Counted from the first letter of the stretch, positions 10,979-23,505 are shown. The stretch: 64,000 nucleotides of DNA from Paguma larvata (GCA_030068075.1 CM057841.1:49765030-49829029), one strand, 5' to 3'. Notes: generated by a model from the sequence alone, not told the origin. A program made the numbers and translations.

Positions 10979-12644
10979 ACAAGGTAAGTTGTGTAAAATG
11001 CTAGAGCAGTGATAGGAAACAATATGGAGTATCTAAAGGTGGGAGATACATTGGAATGGGTGAGAGAAGCTAGTGCTGAAAAGAAGCATAAGAAGAGGGG
11101 GATATAACAGGAGGCATTACTCACAGAGCAAACTATACTACCCAAAACAAGAAGGCAAAAGATTCAGATTATGTCTCTCACGTATGTGTTTATTAAGATG
11201 TTGAGCAGAGGAGAGTTCATTAGATCCCTCTTTTAGGAATATAGTGTCAGCAGTAATGTAGAATTATGTGATGTGTGCTCATCTTGGTGGGATATGGGGG
11301 GATGCCAGACCATCAACTGCGGTTAAGGGAATACATTTTTGAATTTTAATTCTTACTCATTTGTATATTCATTTTAATTTCAAATTGTTCGATTTCTAAG
11401 ATGCAAAAAGTTAAGTGTAGCAGAACATGAATAACATTATAAATATTTAATATACATATGTTTACAGTGCCTGTATTTCTTTTTTTACTTCACCTCACTT
11501 CTAATGACTTAAACCCAACAATATCAATAATAACAATAGTGACACCCTGCCCTTATGATGTTAGAGATTACTGGTTCAAGGCATACCTCAGATGGGGGAG
11601 AAGTGGGAATCAGGCTCAGCCAGAACCTTTGATAGCAAGAGAGTGAGAAGTGTATTATATCTACTGCTACTTTTTGAGTCACTGTATATGATTTCTTTTT
11701 ATTATAAGTCTGGGGAATGTGGATCCTGAGACAATTTCAAAATCTTAGACCTTAGTGACTGGGGGTATTAACCTGAATTAAGGCATATAATATAGAATAC
11801 AAAGAAATCAAGGGAGAAAATAATCATAATAAAGGATTTCAAAGAATAAATGTGCCATGCATTCTCCTTAATCTGCTAACCATGGAGTTTTGGTGGATAA
11901 ATGGATAATTCAGCTCTGTGTTATGTCCTAACTTCCTTGAATCAAGAGTTGGGGATGGTTTAAGGAATGGGAATTCCAGGGCAAGGTGCATTTTCCATGG
12001 TTTTGACATTTACTTAATCAATGACTGCTGATTATAAAACAGAGTTTCTTTACTGTAAGATGTGGATTATACAATTTCCCATCTCTTACTGTTGTTTTTA
12101 GAAACCAATGAATTAGTAATTATGTATTACATTTAATTAGTACTCAGATATTAACTACCGTAAAAGAATACCCTTCAAAAATATTTAAAAATAACTGTCG
12201 CATAAATATATAGTAAGCACATGTAAATGTTTGTTTATTCCATTATGAGAAAAACAGAAAAATGTTTAGCTGGTTAAAACAAATTCAAAAGATAGTGTAT
12301 ATGCAAACACAGAAACAAAGAATGTTGGCATAAGATCACTAAATAATCGTGCAAAACTGCTTAATGCCCTGCAAGACAATATAACCTTAAGTTTTGGGGC
12401 TGTCTTTTCTACTAGGCAGAAATGATTGGCAGCTTTAACAGACAAAAATCTATGTATTAACATAAAACTACTTGGAGTCTGGATTCTAATAAGTAATAAA
12501 TGCAAAGTAAAATAAAGGCACATTCCCCTTTAGAATTAATAGTCATTATTTTGTGGAGACCCATTTGACAGTGTTCCAGTATTTATTGTCGTTTTATTGT
12601 TAATGACACAGAACCAGCCTTTTGCCTCATTTCCAAGTTTTAAA
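10979..12644. other. AT-rich unique sequence
   Basis: No gene or clear repeat. Small open frames here have no recognisable features. Confidence 0.5.
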
Positions 12645-12775
12645 TAATAATACTGTCCAGTTCATTATGCAGTGAGAAAATTGAGCTTTAGAAAAGATGT
12701 AACTTAGGTAAAAAAAAAAAAATGATAAATGAAATGGAGGAACCAGGGTTTCAACATAGTAGTTTGGATCTCAAT
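12645..12775 (-). mobile_element. MIR SINE fragment
   Basis: Reverse MIR core: 'cagtgagaaaattgagctttagaaaagatgtaac' followed by 'ggaaccagggtttcaaca', matching the complement of the MIR core and B-box side. Confidence 0.65.
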
Positions 12776-12779
12776 AATT

Positions 12780-13110
12780 ATTAATAACAGTGGTTACTAT
12801 GTACTGAGTGTTTTTTTTTTTTTTTTTTTTTTTTGAGAAAAAGAGAGAAGGAGCTGGAGAGTGGCAGAAAGAGAAGGGGATAGAGGATCCAAAACAGACT
12901 CTGTTCTGACAGCAGAGAGCCCGCTGTGGGGCTCAGGCTCATGAGCTGTGAAATCATGACCTGAGCCAAAACCAGATGCCCAAGTGACTGAACCACCCAG
13001 GTGTCCGTTCATGTAGAGTCTTAACAACATACTGTGAACCCACCGAAATGTTTTACACATATTAACTCATTTAATTCTCGCCATAAATGTGAAGTAGATT
13101 CTGGTTCTAT
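12780..13110 (-). mobile_element. MIR fragment split by a CAN-SINE
   Basis: The left part (12780-12811, 'taacagtggttactatgtactg') and right part (about 13007-13110, 'ttttacacatattaactcatttaattctcgcc') together follow reverse MIR. The younger SINE lies between them. Confidence 0.65.
12812..13006 (-). mobile_element. CAN-SINE nested in MIR
   Basis: Reverse SINE with a 22-24 bp T tail, GA-rich middle and head ending cacccaggtgtcc. Confidence 0.93.
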
Positions 13111-14166
13111 CCCTATGGACTAATAGAATACTACTGGTTGCCAGCTCTGTGTATTAATTGGAATGAGAAAAAAATGAAGCCATGGAAGTACCTATTGCTC
13201 TGAGAATTGTCAGTCTTCATCCAGCTGTATTCCTTGAGCAGAAGATGGATGAGCGATGTGATGTTCACAGCGCTAATTGAATTTGTCATGTCCTGCAAAT
13301 TACATGATGAAGAGATTAAAGAGGATTGGATTAAAGAGGATTGGATATGGATTATTTGTTTTTTCAGAGTCTTAATTTAGTGATCCAGACATTCTCTCTT
13401 GATTTCCTTCCTTTTTTTGAACTTTATTGATTCATATCATATTAATTTGATTCATGTCTAAGCTTTGAAATCACCTCAGGGTCTCCATTTTCTCCACCTA
13501 TTTAATTATATATATGTATTGACCATATCTTACAGTTCTACTTCTTCAGAGTAATAAGAGCACGAAATTAATAGCACCATTTCTCTAACTCAACCTGATT
13601 CCATTTATCCCTTTCCAGGCCATACTTTACATCAGTTATCTCTAATCCCACTCAAGATGGAGTTAGGACTGTTGTTGGTACTGGTGATGTTAGTATTTTT
13701 AGTATCAGGTTTGAGGTATACATATAAATTTATAACTTATGTACATGTTCTACTGTCCTGAAATACTGTGCACATTATAAAATAACACATTTGGAATGAT
13801 AGATACGAAGTAAGAAAAAAATCAAACCCAGTTGATTTTCTTTCTTCCTATTCGTCTCTGTCCAGGTACACACATTTCACTTAGGAGATCATAACTCTAA
13901 AGTGCTGCCAAGTTATCTTTCTTACAGGAGTATCTGTTGATTCAGCCCTCCTGCTCAATGTCTTTAAACATTCCCCAAGACTCAAAGTCTCTAATCTAAT
14001 GTGTCTTTATTTTTTATGGTATGGCTCTCTCTGTTTGGCAAGGCCTTTTTCTTGCCCATCTTTCTCCATAGCCATCTCTCCACATTAATTAAGCACTACC
14101 AAGTTAACACATGTTTCTTGATGGCCCTTTCCCATTCTCTGTTATAATAATCTTTTCCCTATTTCT
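13111..14166. other. AT-rich unique sequence
   Basis: No gene. It contains a two-copy 15-bp tandem duplication at 13315-13344. Confidence 0.5.
13315..13344. repeat. Two-copy 15-bp tandem duplication
   Basis: attaaagaggattgg occurs twice without a gap and without mismatch. Confidence 0.95.
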
Positions 14167-14381
14167 TTTTTTTTTCAGTTATTTTTAACCTTTTTTCATT
14201 TTTGAGAGACAAAGAACGTGAGCAGGGGAGGGGCAGAGAGAGAGGGAGACACAGAATCCGAAGCAGGCTCCAGACTCTGAGCTGTCAGCACAGAGCCCGG
14301 CGTGGGACTCAAACCCACGAACTGCAAGATCATGACCTGAGTTGAAGTCAGATACTTAACCGACTGAGCCACCAGGTGCTC
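14167..14381 (-). mobile_element. CAN-SINE, full length
   Basis: Reverse SINE with duplication ttccctatttct (14155-14166) and ttccctacttct (14382-14393). Confidence 0.96.
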
Positions 14382-14449
14382 TTCCCTACTTCTATATTAA
14401 GCACTACTGTTGTTAGAACAGCATGGCAGTGGACACGTCGGTGCCACTG

Positions 14450-14555
14450 TCAAAGTCTTTATCTCCCCAAGAGAAACTCTAAGAAGGAAGACTGTGGCTA
14501 CATCTTCTTTGTTTTCTTAGCAGTACTTGCACACAGTAGACACCCAATAATGGGA
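14450..14555 (+). mobile_element. L2 3' end fragment
   Basis: Decayed text like the L2 3' end ('agactgtg', 'cttagcagtacttgcacacagtagacacccaataa'). Confidence 0.55.
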
Positions 14556-15790
14556 TGTCAAATAAATACCTCATTTTAAAACCAAAACAGTCAGACTTGA
14601 ATTAGTTCCCACTTGAACAAGTATTTTAATGTTCACTTTTGATTAAATCCCAGAAATCACCTTCTGTGTTTATTTCATGATCCTGATTCATTTGTCATAT
14701 TTTCACTTGATTCAGATGGTGACTTGCAGAGAGATTGATACTATTGCTAGCGGGTGGGTTTCTATAAATGGGTCAAGACATTATTGGAGGAAAAAGTTCA
14801 CATAATTCTCAATTATTCTCTCAAGAAATAGAATTGAAACAGGGCCTCATACTGAACCTAAAGCCTCTATATTGCTGTATTTTAAAATGTTGTTTGAAGG
14901 AGTTTAGTAATTTTTAAAGAGCTTTCTTCTATCTCCGTTTACATAAAAAGAGCAACCACAACCTCTTTGCTTTTTCTAATGGTTTTAAAACTTAACTTAG
15001 ACATTCTAATACACTGTCATGTTTTCATATCATGATAAATATTTAATGTTAATGGAAAAGAGTCATATATTTTGAACATAAGTGTGGGAGAAATCTTTAA
15101 AAAATAGAGAAAGGAGAAATTTAAGTTTCTAAAGGTATTTTATTTCTCAAAATGCTTTCCTACTGCCAATGAATCTGCTTTTAAAAACCATTATGATACA
15201 AAATTACTAATGAATGTGTGTTTAGTACAGGAAGAAAGAATAGAGCAAGCAGCTGCTTTTGAGAAATAACTTTTCAGGTCTCTAGGACAGATTCATTTCC
15301 TTTTGTGTCTGGAGTTGATCTTCCACCTTAAATATTCACATGTGGGGCGCCCTAGTGTACAGAGTGTTGGTACATGTGGTTGGGGTGCCATATGGTTCAT
15401 GGCATATGAGGGTTGCCTAAAATTTTGAAATGTAAGAACTTATATGATATTAAGATAGACTTTCCTTTGGCAACATTTTCCCAAAAAAATGGGCACACGT
15501 CAGTCTTTGAAGAATATGATCTCGAGGTTCTTGTGTAACTGAAAAGTGATCAGGAAGCTCAGCCTTTAACTGGTTTGCACAATAGAGAGCATCGTTAGCT
15601 ATCACTCAAGAGGCAAGGATCAAAACAAACTGGAATTTTTTTTGCTTATTTTATACAATTTTACTCATTTGGGGAGAAAAAAATACAAAAGAAAATCAGT
15701 CCATTTGAAATGAAAGTTTGAACTGTACGGGAGTAAGACTTGGTGTCACAACCCAAGAGAAAATGAGCGCTGAGGTCCTCCATCCTGTAT
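14556..15790. other. AT-rich unique sequence
   Basis: No gene recognised. Near 15352 the octamer ggggcgcc looks like a SINE start, but the following bases do not continue as a SINE. Confidence 0.5.
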
Positions 15791-16060
15791 TGCTTGTGTC
15801 TGGGTCAGAAAGGTAACGAGCATTTCTCCAGTGCCTGTGCTTTACCTAAATTGCCACCGCGAGGATATAAACATGTGAACTTCACGACTAGAAATGGGGC
15901 GGCATCTACTGTGGGTACTGATACTGAAATAAATTGGGGTAATTACATGCATGTTTGGGAGCTTCGAGGGCCTTTCTTAGTCCTTCATCTTCTTGCAGAC
16001 TGGAGCATCATTATGTCAGTGTCACCATAAGCAACCAGGACTGATCTGTCACCTCTTCTC
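15791..16060. other. GC-richer unique segment with several CpGs
   Basis: About seven CpG sites occur between 15812 and 15970, including a CGCG, in otherwise CpG-poor DNA. It also contains a TAATTA homeodomain-type core at about 15940. A 78-codon open frame covers it but shows no recognisable domain. It could be a constrained non-coding element; this is inference only. Confidence 0.3.
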
Positions 16061-17865
16061 TCTCTCTACTCTCTGGTACCAGGAGCTGATTTCATGAGCT
16101 TCTCAGAGTGCTTGTTTTGGTCCTGAGAAATTGATAGTATGCCTTGGGATGTAAATTTAATTGAGTATCATTTCAGGCTTTGTCATCAGAAAGGTCACTG
16201 AGAAAAATACATAGGGAAATTGTGAAGTTTGAAAATTGTCAGTTAATTTGAGCTTTTCATTTTACTGAGGTTTTATTTTTAGGTTCAATTTTACTGTGCT
16301 GTGCCAAAGGCCATTGTAAAACTTGATAGAGAAATAATTTCCTTTCTAACATGATATAACATTTAATTGTAATTCTAATTATATTTAATTTAGTGGTAAT
16401 ATTTAGGTATATGTTGAATGGAGGCTGAGTCCTTTTTGTTTTACTCCTTGACAACAGTGGAATTGTGTACCAAATTTGAATGGCATTTGGGATTATGTAC
16501 TGACCACCAACAATGCTTTGGATGGTAAATTCTCTGCCCTGGTTGGTGTGAAAAAATGTTTAAATATATGTACCTTAGGGACTACTTGAATTTGAGATTA
16601 TAGGAAAGAAAGATGAATAGTTGGAAATGTGGTTTTCTTGGACCCCCTATTTATTTTTATTTCTATATTAAGGTATTTCTATTTAGTTTATGGGTGGCAT
16701 TTTCCTTCTAATCATTTCCTAAATATATGCAGAATTGTTGTCTGTATTATTCCTCATTTCTGCTATAATTGTTTTACTTATAGTGTGTAATAATTCTTCT
16801 TTTCATGGATAACTAAATAGAAGTAGAAGTAAATATTTATTTACTGTCTAGAAAGAAAAGTCAACATAACAGCTTCAACTTATGTCCCCTCATTCACATG
16901 TTTATTGTTTTTGCTTTTCAATAAGTACCGAGTGCTTTTTGCATATGTAATTTACTGGGGACAGTAAGAATTAAAATAAGGTATGTGGCTCATACCAGTT
17001 TTTGAGGAAAGCCTGAGGAATGTAGACACTCTAGGATGTGGCGACACAGCAAATAATAAGAACAGCAACAACAAAGAGGCTAATGGTTTTTTTTTTTTAA
17101 AAAGAACGTGATGAGCTATTGGAAAAGACTTTTCTAAAGACTATTAGAAAATGTTCATAAAAAACAGGAAACTGTTGTAAGAATTGAAGAATGAGAAGAA
17201 TTTGGATAAGTCACAAGTCACAGAAGGAATTACAGGAAATGAGATCGGCAAAAGCCAAGGCAGAATTAGGAATAGGGTGGGCAACAGCTAAGTAGAAGCG
17301 AAGAAGAGGGTTTGTGTACAGAGGAAGAAAAGTTATTGAAATGGAAAAGAAGGTTGGAACTGAGTTTTTAAGGCTTTGATTTCCTCAATGGAAGACCATA
17401 GTCCTACAGGATGATGGTGCAAGACCCTTCAATTATCTATTGTAATAAAACCAACAAAGCCTTGGTACTTTTGCAGCATGTTAATGATCACGTGGTAAGT
17501 TTTGTGAAAGCACCTTAAGTTTTCTTAAATAGATTATTCCACCCTGAAACTAATGGGGAGTGGGGAGCCTCGTATTATGCTCAGACATACTTTCCTATCA
17601 ATGCCTTAATCATTTTTTTTAAAGACTGCTAATTGTTGCCTCAATCACAGACATGATAAAGCAGGAGGGGGTTATACGAGACCTGATTGTTCTTCCCTCT
17701 CTTTTATATTATTCTCATTTTATGATGATTTTTAAAACTTAATTTTTAATTTTAAAAATGAGTCATTTTATATTTCTCATATTCAAAAATGAAACTCAAA
17801 CATGTTTTTCTGGCATTGTCTCTTTTATTTTTTTCTAACTTAAAAAAGCTAAACATAATCCTTGC
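16061..17865. other. AT-rich unique sequence with possible old L2-like patch
   Basis: Around 16915-16980 the wording 'aataagtaccgagtgctttttgcatatgtaatttactggggacag' resembles old L2/MIR-type text. The rest is unassigned. Confidence 0.4.
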
Positions 17866-17887
17866 TTTAAAAAAATGCAACAAACTT

Positions 17888-18098
17888 GGGGTGCCTGGGT
17901 GGCTCAGTCACTTAAGCATCTGACTTCGGCTCAGGTCATGATCTCACAGTTTGTGGGCTCAAGCCCCGCTTTGGTCTTTGTGCTGACAGCTTGGAGCCTG
18001 GAGCCTGCTTTGGATTCTGTGTCTCCCTCTCTCTCTGCCCCCTCTTGCACTCCGCCCCCACTCTCTGTCTCCCTCAAAAATAAATAAACATTAAAAAA
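17888..18098 (+). mobile_element. CAN-SINE, full length
   Basis: Forward SINE with a 19-bp duplication tttaaaaaaatgcaacaaa (17866-17884) and the same with one change at 18099-18117. Confidence 0.97.
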
Positions 18099-18117
18099 TT
18101 TAAAAAAATGCAGCAAA

Positions 18118-19039
18118 GTAGATATTCGTGGGCCCTGGATTTCTTCTGGCTTTTTTCCCCCTCCTGCTGGCTGTCCTAAATGATTGTATCATCAGGCAGA
18201 GATAGAGCTATATAAACACATGGATTTTGCTTACAGTCTCTTAAGTCAGGTCTCATCTGCTAATGGGTAACCCAATTCTCTGATGTATTTAGATCCATCT
18301 GGTGCTTTCCATGTTTCTCTGATATATTTACTCACTGCTATAATTTAGGTGTCAGCAACATGTTTCTCTGTCTTGAATTATCCACTTTTGTCATTCAAAT
18401 TATTAGTCTGTTCGTTAAATGAGCTTACATTTACATATGACAGTGCCTTTGTTACTACTTTTAAATCTCTTTTGGAATTTTGAGATATATTTCTAGACTG
18501 TGGATCATGATCCAAATTACTGTTCATCTGTCCCCACTAAAGAGACATACCATTGCTTCCTATTTCTGATAGCAAGTACTTGCACATCAAGATTACTTAT
18601 AAATCACCCAGAGGGATAAATGCAAAGCCAATGGTGAGAGATTAATTAAGTAGGATGTTATTAATGTCCTTCAACGGACATTAATAGTATAAATATAGAG
18701 ATATAGACATTCAAAGTATAAATATAGAGATATAAACCAAACTTTAAGAAGCCCACTCATTCTCATCATTGGCAGTTATTTAGAGCACGAAATAGGGGAA
18801 AACATGGAATATGCAGTAGGAGCCAGTGAACAGTTAGTTGACTTTTCAAGAAAGAGGGGTCTGTACATCTACAAAAATGAGGGAACGGACTGACCAAGCA
18901 TGCAGAAACAGCATTGTAGGGAAAGACCGTGGGATGATGGAGGGTCATACAGGTCAGCGGTGTGGTAGAAAAGATTTAAATGTTATCGAGATGGTGGAGG
19001 TTGACAGAGAGGGAGATAAGATCTTGGTGTACGGCTCTG
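18118..19039. other. Unique sequence
   Basis: No gene recognised. A 20-bp direct repeat agtataaatatagagatata occurs at 18686-18705 and 18715-18734. Confidence 0.5.
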
Positions 19040-19265
19040 CCTTTTAAAGTAAATGTGCAGCCCTTTTGGCATTTTTCATCTTGAATAACTGAAATTCTCC
19101 ACCCATTGAGCAGCAACTTCTCATTTCCCCTTCCCTCCAGCCCCTGGCAACCATTCTATCTTCTATTTCTATGCATTTGGCTTATGTGACCTGTGTCATC
19201 TAAGTGGAATCATGAAGTATCTGTCATCCTGTGATCGGCTTATTTCACTAGCATAATGTCCTTTA

Positions 19266-19415
19266 GGCAGAGAGAGAGGGAGACAGAATCCCAAGCAGGC
19301 TCCACGCTGTCAGTGCAGAGCCTGATGTGGTGTTCGAACTCATGAACAATGAGATCATGACCTGAACCGAAATCAAGAGTCTGGTGCTTACCCAACTAAG
19401 ACCCGCAGGCTCCCC
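19266..19415 (-). mobile_element. CAN-SINE, 3' truncated, nested in L1
   Basis: Reverse SINE that starts within the GA-rich block (no T tail) and runs through the head to 'cccgcaggctcccc'. Tail loss suggests a deletion at the left junction. Confidence 0.9.
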
Positions 19416-19561
19416 ATGCCTAAACCCATTCTTATGTGGTAGAGTGGCAGTTGAAAGACCACATTCGTAAGACTAACTTTGCTGACAGATGGACACCCAC
19501 AATTGGGATTTCTAGATCATATCATAGTTATATTTTTAATTTTTTGAGGAAGCTCCATGCT

Positions 19562-19769
19562 GTTTTTTTTACATTTATTTATTTTCGAGAGACAGAGAGA
19601 GATAGAGCGTGAGTGGAGAGATGGGGCAGAGAGAGAATGAGATGCAGAATCCAAAGCAGGCTCCACACTTTCAGCATAGAGCCTGACACGGGGCTTGAAC
19701 ACACAAACCATGAAATCATGACGTGAGGTGAAGTGAGATGCTTAACTGACTGAGCCACCCAGGCACCCC
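19562..19769 (-). mobile_element. CAN-SINE nested in L1
   Basis: Reverse full-length SINE. Duplicated target atgctgtttt (19557-19566) and atgttgtttt (19772-19781). Confidence 0.94.
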
Positions 19770-20102
19770 TGATGTTGTTTTAATAGTACTTGCACCATTT
19801 TACATTCCCGCCGACTGTGCACAAGGATTCCAATTTCTTCACATCTTCACCAACACTTGTTATTTCTGTTTTTTGATAATAGTCATTCTAACAAGTGTGA
19901 GGTGGTACCTCATTGTGCTTTTGATTTGTATTTTCCTGATTATTAGTGATGTTAAACATATTTTTCATATACCCCTTGGCCATTTGTATGTCTTTTTTGG
20001 AGAAATATCTTTTCAAGTCCTTTGTTCCTTTTAAGATTATTTATTTGCTTCGTTTGTATTGTGTTATTTAGTGATAGCAGTTCCTTATATGTCTAAAACT
20101 TT

Positions 20103-20303
20103 GTGTTTATTTTTGAGAGAGAGAGCGAGCGCACGCATAAGTGGGGAAGGGACAGAGAGAGACACACACACAAAGAATCTGAAGCAGGCTCCAGGCTCTG
20201 AGCTTTCGGTACAGAACCTGATGCAGGATTCAAACCCTGAACTGCAAGATCATAATCTGAGCTGAAGTCAGACGTTTAAGCGACTGAGCCACCCAAGCAC
20301 CCC
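20103..20303 (-). mobile_element. CAN-SINE nested in L1
   Basis: Reverse SINE. The flanks agttccttatatgtctaaa (20079-20097) and agttctttatttattcaaa (20304-20322) are diverged copies of one L1 segment. Confidence 0.94.
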
Positions 20304-21070
20304 AGTTCTTTATTTATTCAAAAATGAATCCTATCAGATATATGGTTTATAAATATTTTTTCCGTTCTATAGGTTACCTTTTCATTTCATTGATTGTTTC
20401 CTTCGCTGTGCAGTGTTTTAGTTTGATGTACTCCAGCTTATCTAGTTTCAGATCTTACATTTAACTGTTTAATTCATTTTGAGTTGATTTTGTGTACCGC
20501 TTAAGAGAAGGGTCTTATCCAGTTGTGTGTTCCTGGCGCCTTTGTCAAAGATGAAGACTGTAACATGTGGATTTATTCGTGGGCTCTCTATTCTTTTCCG
20601 TTGGTCTATATGTTTGCCTTTGTCCTGGTACCAAACTGTTTTGATTCTGTAGCTTTGTAATATCTTTTGAAATCAGGACATATGAGGTCTTCAGTTTTTT
20701 TTTTCTTTCTCAAGGTTGTTGTGACTATTTGAGGCCTTTTGTGGTTCCATACCGAATTTTAGGATTGTTTCTGGTATTTATGTAAAGGATGCCATTGGAA
20801 TTTTAAGAGGGATTGCATCAGATCTATAGATTGCTTTGGTAGTATGGACATTTTAGCAACATTAAGTCTCCAAGTCTGTGTACATGGATGTCTCCCCATT
20901 TATGTGTGTTTTTTAAAATTTCTTTCAACAGTGTTTTGTAGTTTTTAGTGTATAAGTCTTTCTTCTCCTTGGTTAATTTTATTTCTAAGTATTTTATTCT
21001 TTTTGATGCTGGGATGGTTTCCTTAATTGTATTTTAAGATTGCTCATTGTTAGTTATAAAAACACAATTG

Positions 21071-21174
21071 GGGGTGCCTGACTTGCTCAGTGGGTAGGGC
21101 ATGCAACTCTTGATCTCAGGGTCATGAGTTCAAACACCACGTTGGGTGTAGAACCTACTTAAAAAAAAAAAAAG
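21071..21174 (+). mobile_element. Short-form CAN-SINE nested in L1
   Basis: A forward tRNA-like head of about 90 bp goes directly into poly-A, without the long CT-rich middle of SINEC_Fc. Flanked by aaacacaattg at 21060-21070 and 21175-21185, which occurs once in the L1. Confidence 0.93.
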
Positions 21175-21215
21175 AAACACAATTGATTTTTGTATGTCTT
21201 TATGCTTTTTGACTT

Positions 21216-22562
21216 TAAAAAATGTTTTAGCATAGAATCAAGAGAAGGAAATAAGAAAATTGCAAAGACCAGGTGGGGAAGGTGGGGGGAGATGAGTGAC
21301 GGCAGAAAATAAGTGGAGATCTTGGCATTTAACAGGGTAATATAAGCTGCAGTGTCATGGATAATCAGATTCAGGCCTTCACCAATGAGTTCATCCATCT
21401 CCCCTGGGTACCTGCCATCTACTATGTGACGGGTAGTGTGATGTGCGCTGGAAACACAATGGTGAAAGTCCAAGGACAGACAGTAAGACTGAATATCTGA
21501 ATTTTCAGGGATGGGAGAGATTTTTAGTAAAGCTGAAACATAGGGTATTAGGTCAAGGCAATAGAAGATTTTAGGAAGAGAGGGGTCAACACTGCCACAG
21601 TCTAAAGAGATGTTAGTTAAATTAAGGGAGCATGGGCTCTGTGTTGGTGATAAAGCAGGCATTAGTATTATATTGACAAAGCAGTTCCTGTGGATTTATT
21701 TTGGGTTGGAAGCTGAATTATAGAGATGTGGCAGGTAAATGAAAAGAGTGGAAATAAGTGGTGAACTGAGCCAAAAGCAGATTGAGACTTAGTGCCTGTA
21801 AGCATAAAAACAATAGAGCCTACTCTCTTAAGGGTTATTCTCAATACAATTATATTTTTCAAAATGACACAAAATTTACATGAAGTGTGGAGTTGGAACA
21901 GACTTCTTGTACATTATCTAATCGCACAGTTATGCATGAATACACTGTAATGGACTCCTTGGTATTTTTGTGCTTTTGCTTTGTCGATGCCGTGCTTGCC
22001 GCTCACCATGTGTCTGGTTGTCTAGCACTGACTCATTTCAGGGAAGTGGACTTTGAAGGAGAGGAATTAGATGGACTGAAAGTGAGTTGAGAAATCAGGG
22101 CTGAGGGTTTTGTGGGGAAGCAGGATATTATTTTGTTTTTCATTTGGGGAAGGCTTAAAAATATTTAAATGTTGAAGGAGTGCAATCCGTAAAAAGAAAA
22201 CATTTGGACATGCCTAAGAGATGGCAAGATCGATGAAGCATAGTTTGCTGAAAATTTGGAAAGGGCAAAATTGGGAGAAGTGAAAGCCACCAAAGCAACA
22301 TACACTCCATTGGAAGCACTTGAGATGTCTGCCTAGATTAAGGTGTGTTTAAGACAAATCAACAGAACACAACAACATAGAGTGTCCAGTGGTTTAACAT
22401 GTACGTGTTCCTGCTTACTTCACATACATGTGGTTTGTGTAAACTGAAACATTTATACACGTGTATTCATTTATTTTTACGAAGTGCATTATGTTTTGAG
22501 GAATTTGATTAGAGAAATCAGTTGAACTAGACCTTATGTAGTGTTAACTTAAAAGCTTAAAA
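21216..22562. other. Unique sequence with a possible old L2-type patch
   Basis: Around 21410-21480 'catctactatgtgacgggtagtgtgatgtgcgctgg' looks like decayed L2/MIR-type text. The 167-codon minus-strand frame over 21159-21662 runs into the SINE poly-A (poly-Phe end) and is not a gene. Confidence 0.45.
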
Positions 22563-22745
22563 TGATAGCTAGCAATTTTTAAATGATCCCATATACTAGG
22601 CAGTCTGCTAAGGACTTTACAAGCACAATCTCACTTAATTTTCATTACAAACCTATGGGTTAGCAACTATTAATATTGGCAAGGGTCATGTAGCCAGAAT
22701 GTAAATAAGGATTTGGTTGTAAAGGCCCCGCTTTTATCTGTAGTG
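22563..22745 (-). mobile_element. MIR
   Basis: Reverse MIR with 'atactaggcagtctgctaaggactttacaagcacaatctcacttaatt' and a decayed '...gggtcatgtagccag...' further on. A fairly complete old copy. Confidence 0.8.
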
Positions 22746-23424
22746 ACATACTGTTGCCAATCATTTAGCATGTTTAAGGTAAGTTAGAACATGCAGAGAG
22801 AGTTCCTGTAACCAGTTTTGTAATCACTGTGTATCTCAGACCGAGGTGCAGCTAGATGAGACTACAAAAGTAGAGGACCAATTGGAATTCAAGAAAGGTT
22901 TGGTCACACATTATCAAAACTCTGTAACTAAGCATTAGTTGAAGGGATACTTTATAAGCAACTGATAGAGATCATTTTAAAAAGTTAATTTTTCATGGTA
23001 ATTCACAGATACATAAAATATTAAAGTGATACCTATCACAAAAATATCTACCGAAACTCATAAAGAAGATTGTTTGAAAGGGCTAGGCAAAAACTCAGAG
23101 GCATATCATTGGCGTCATGTCCTCACCACTCTTTGAACCCTGAGGCCGTCTCTACAGAGTGGTTCTCTAGCTTCCTGTTTGCCTTCCTCTGGTCCATTTC
23201 TCTGACGCTCCCTGCTCCCTTCTCTGTTCACTCAAAGGCCATGTATTCTTGAGTTGTATTCCATTGTCCCTTCCTTTATGTCCATAATAGGCTCTGAAAT
23301 CTATACTCCCCTTGCACGGACATGCCTCCATCTTAGCAATGATTTCATTTCATCCTCCAGCTAAGTGACCTACTTCATGTGATTTTATTTAGGCACATAA
23401 CATTTCTGGGAAGGGTGGCATACT
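22746..23424. other. Unique sequence
   Basis: No gene or clear repeat. Confidence 0.5.
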
Positions 23425-23505
23425 GTTTTCATTTCCCAGTTGATAAAACTGAACCTGGGAGTGATTTTTCCAAGGTCCAACCCAGAATAACTCATGTCAA
23501 TAGAA
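23425..23505 (-). mobile_element. MIR fragment
   Basis: Reverse MIR core: 'gttttcatttcccagttgataaaactgaacc' followed by 'ccaaggtccaacccag'. Confidence 0.6.

Larger units (their letters stand above)
19040..21215 (-). mobile_element. Inverted L1 3' half carrying four nested SINEs
   Basis: From left to right the plus strand shows the complement of an L1 3' UTR (19040-19265), then the ORF2 C-terminal region. Landmarks are 'acattcccgccgactgtgcacaagg' near 19803, 'gtttccttcgctgtgcag' near 20396, 'gtcctggtaccaaactgttttgattctgtag' near 20622, and the final 'aaacacaattgatttttgtatg' around 21175-21197. Once the SINEs are removed the L1 text joins up. All frames are broken and the element is 5'-truncated. 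Confidence 0.92.

Noticed and set aside
15352..15430. Possible SINE start (ggggcgcc)
   Set aside because: The following bases do not match the SINE head and no tail or duplication is seen.
21159..21662. 167-codon minus-strand open frame
   Set aside because: Ends in poly-Phe from the SINE poly-A and crosses L1 and SINE junctions, so it is chance.
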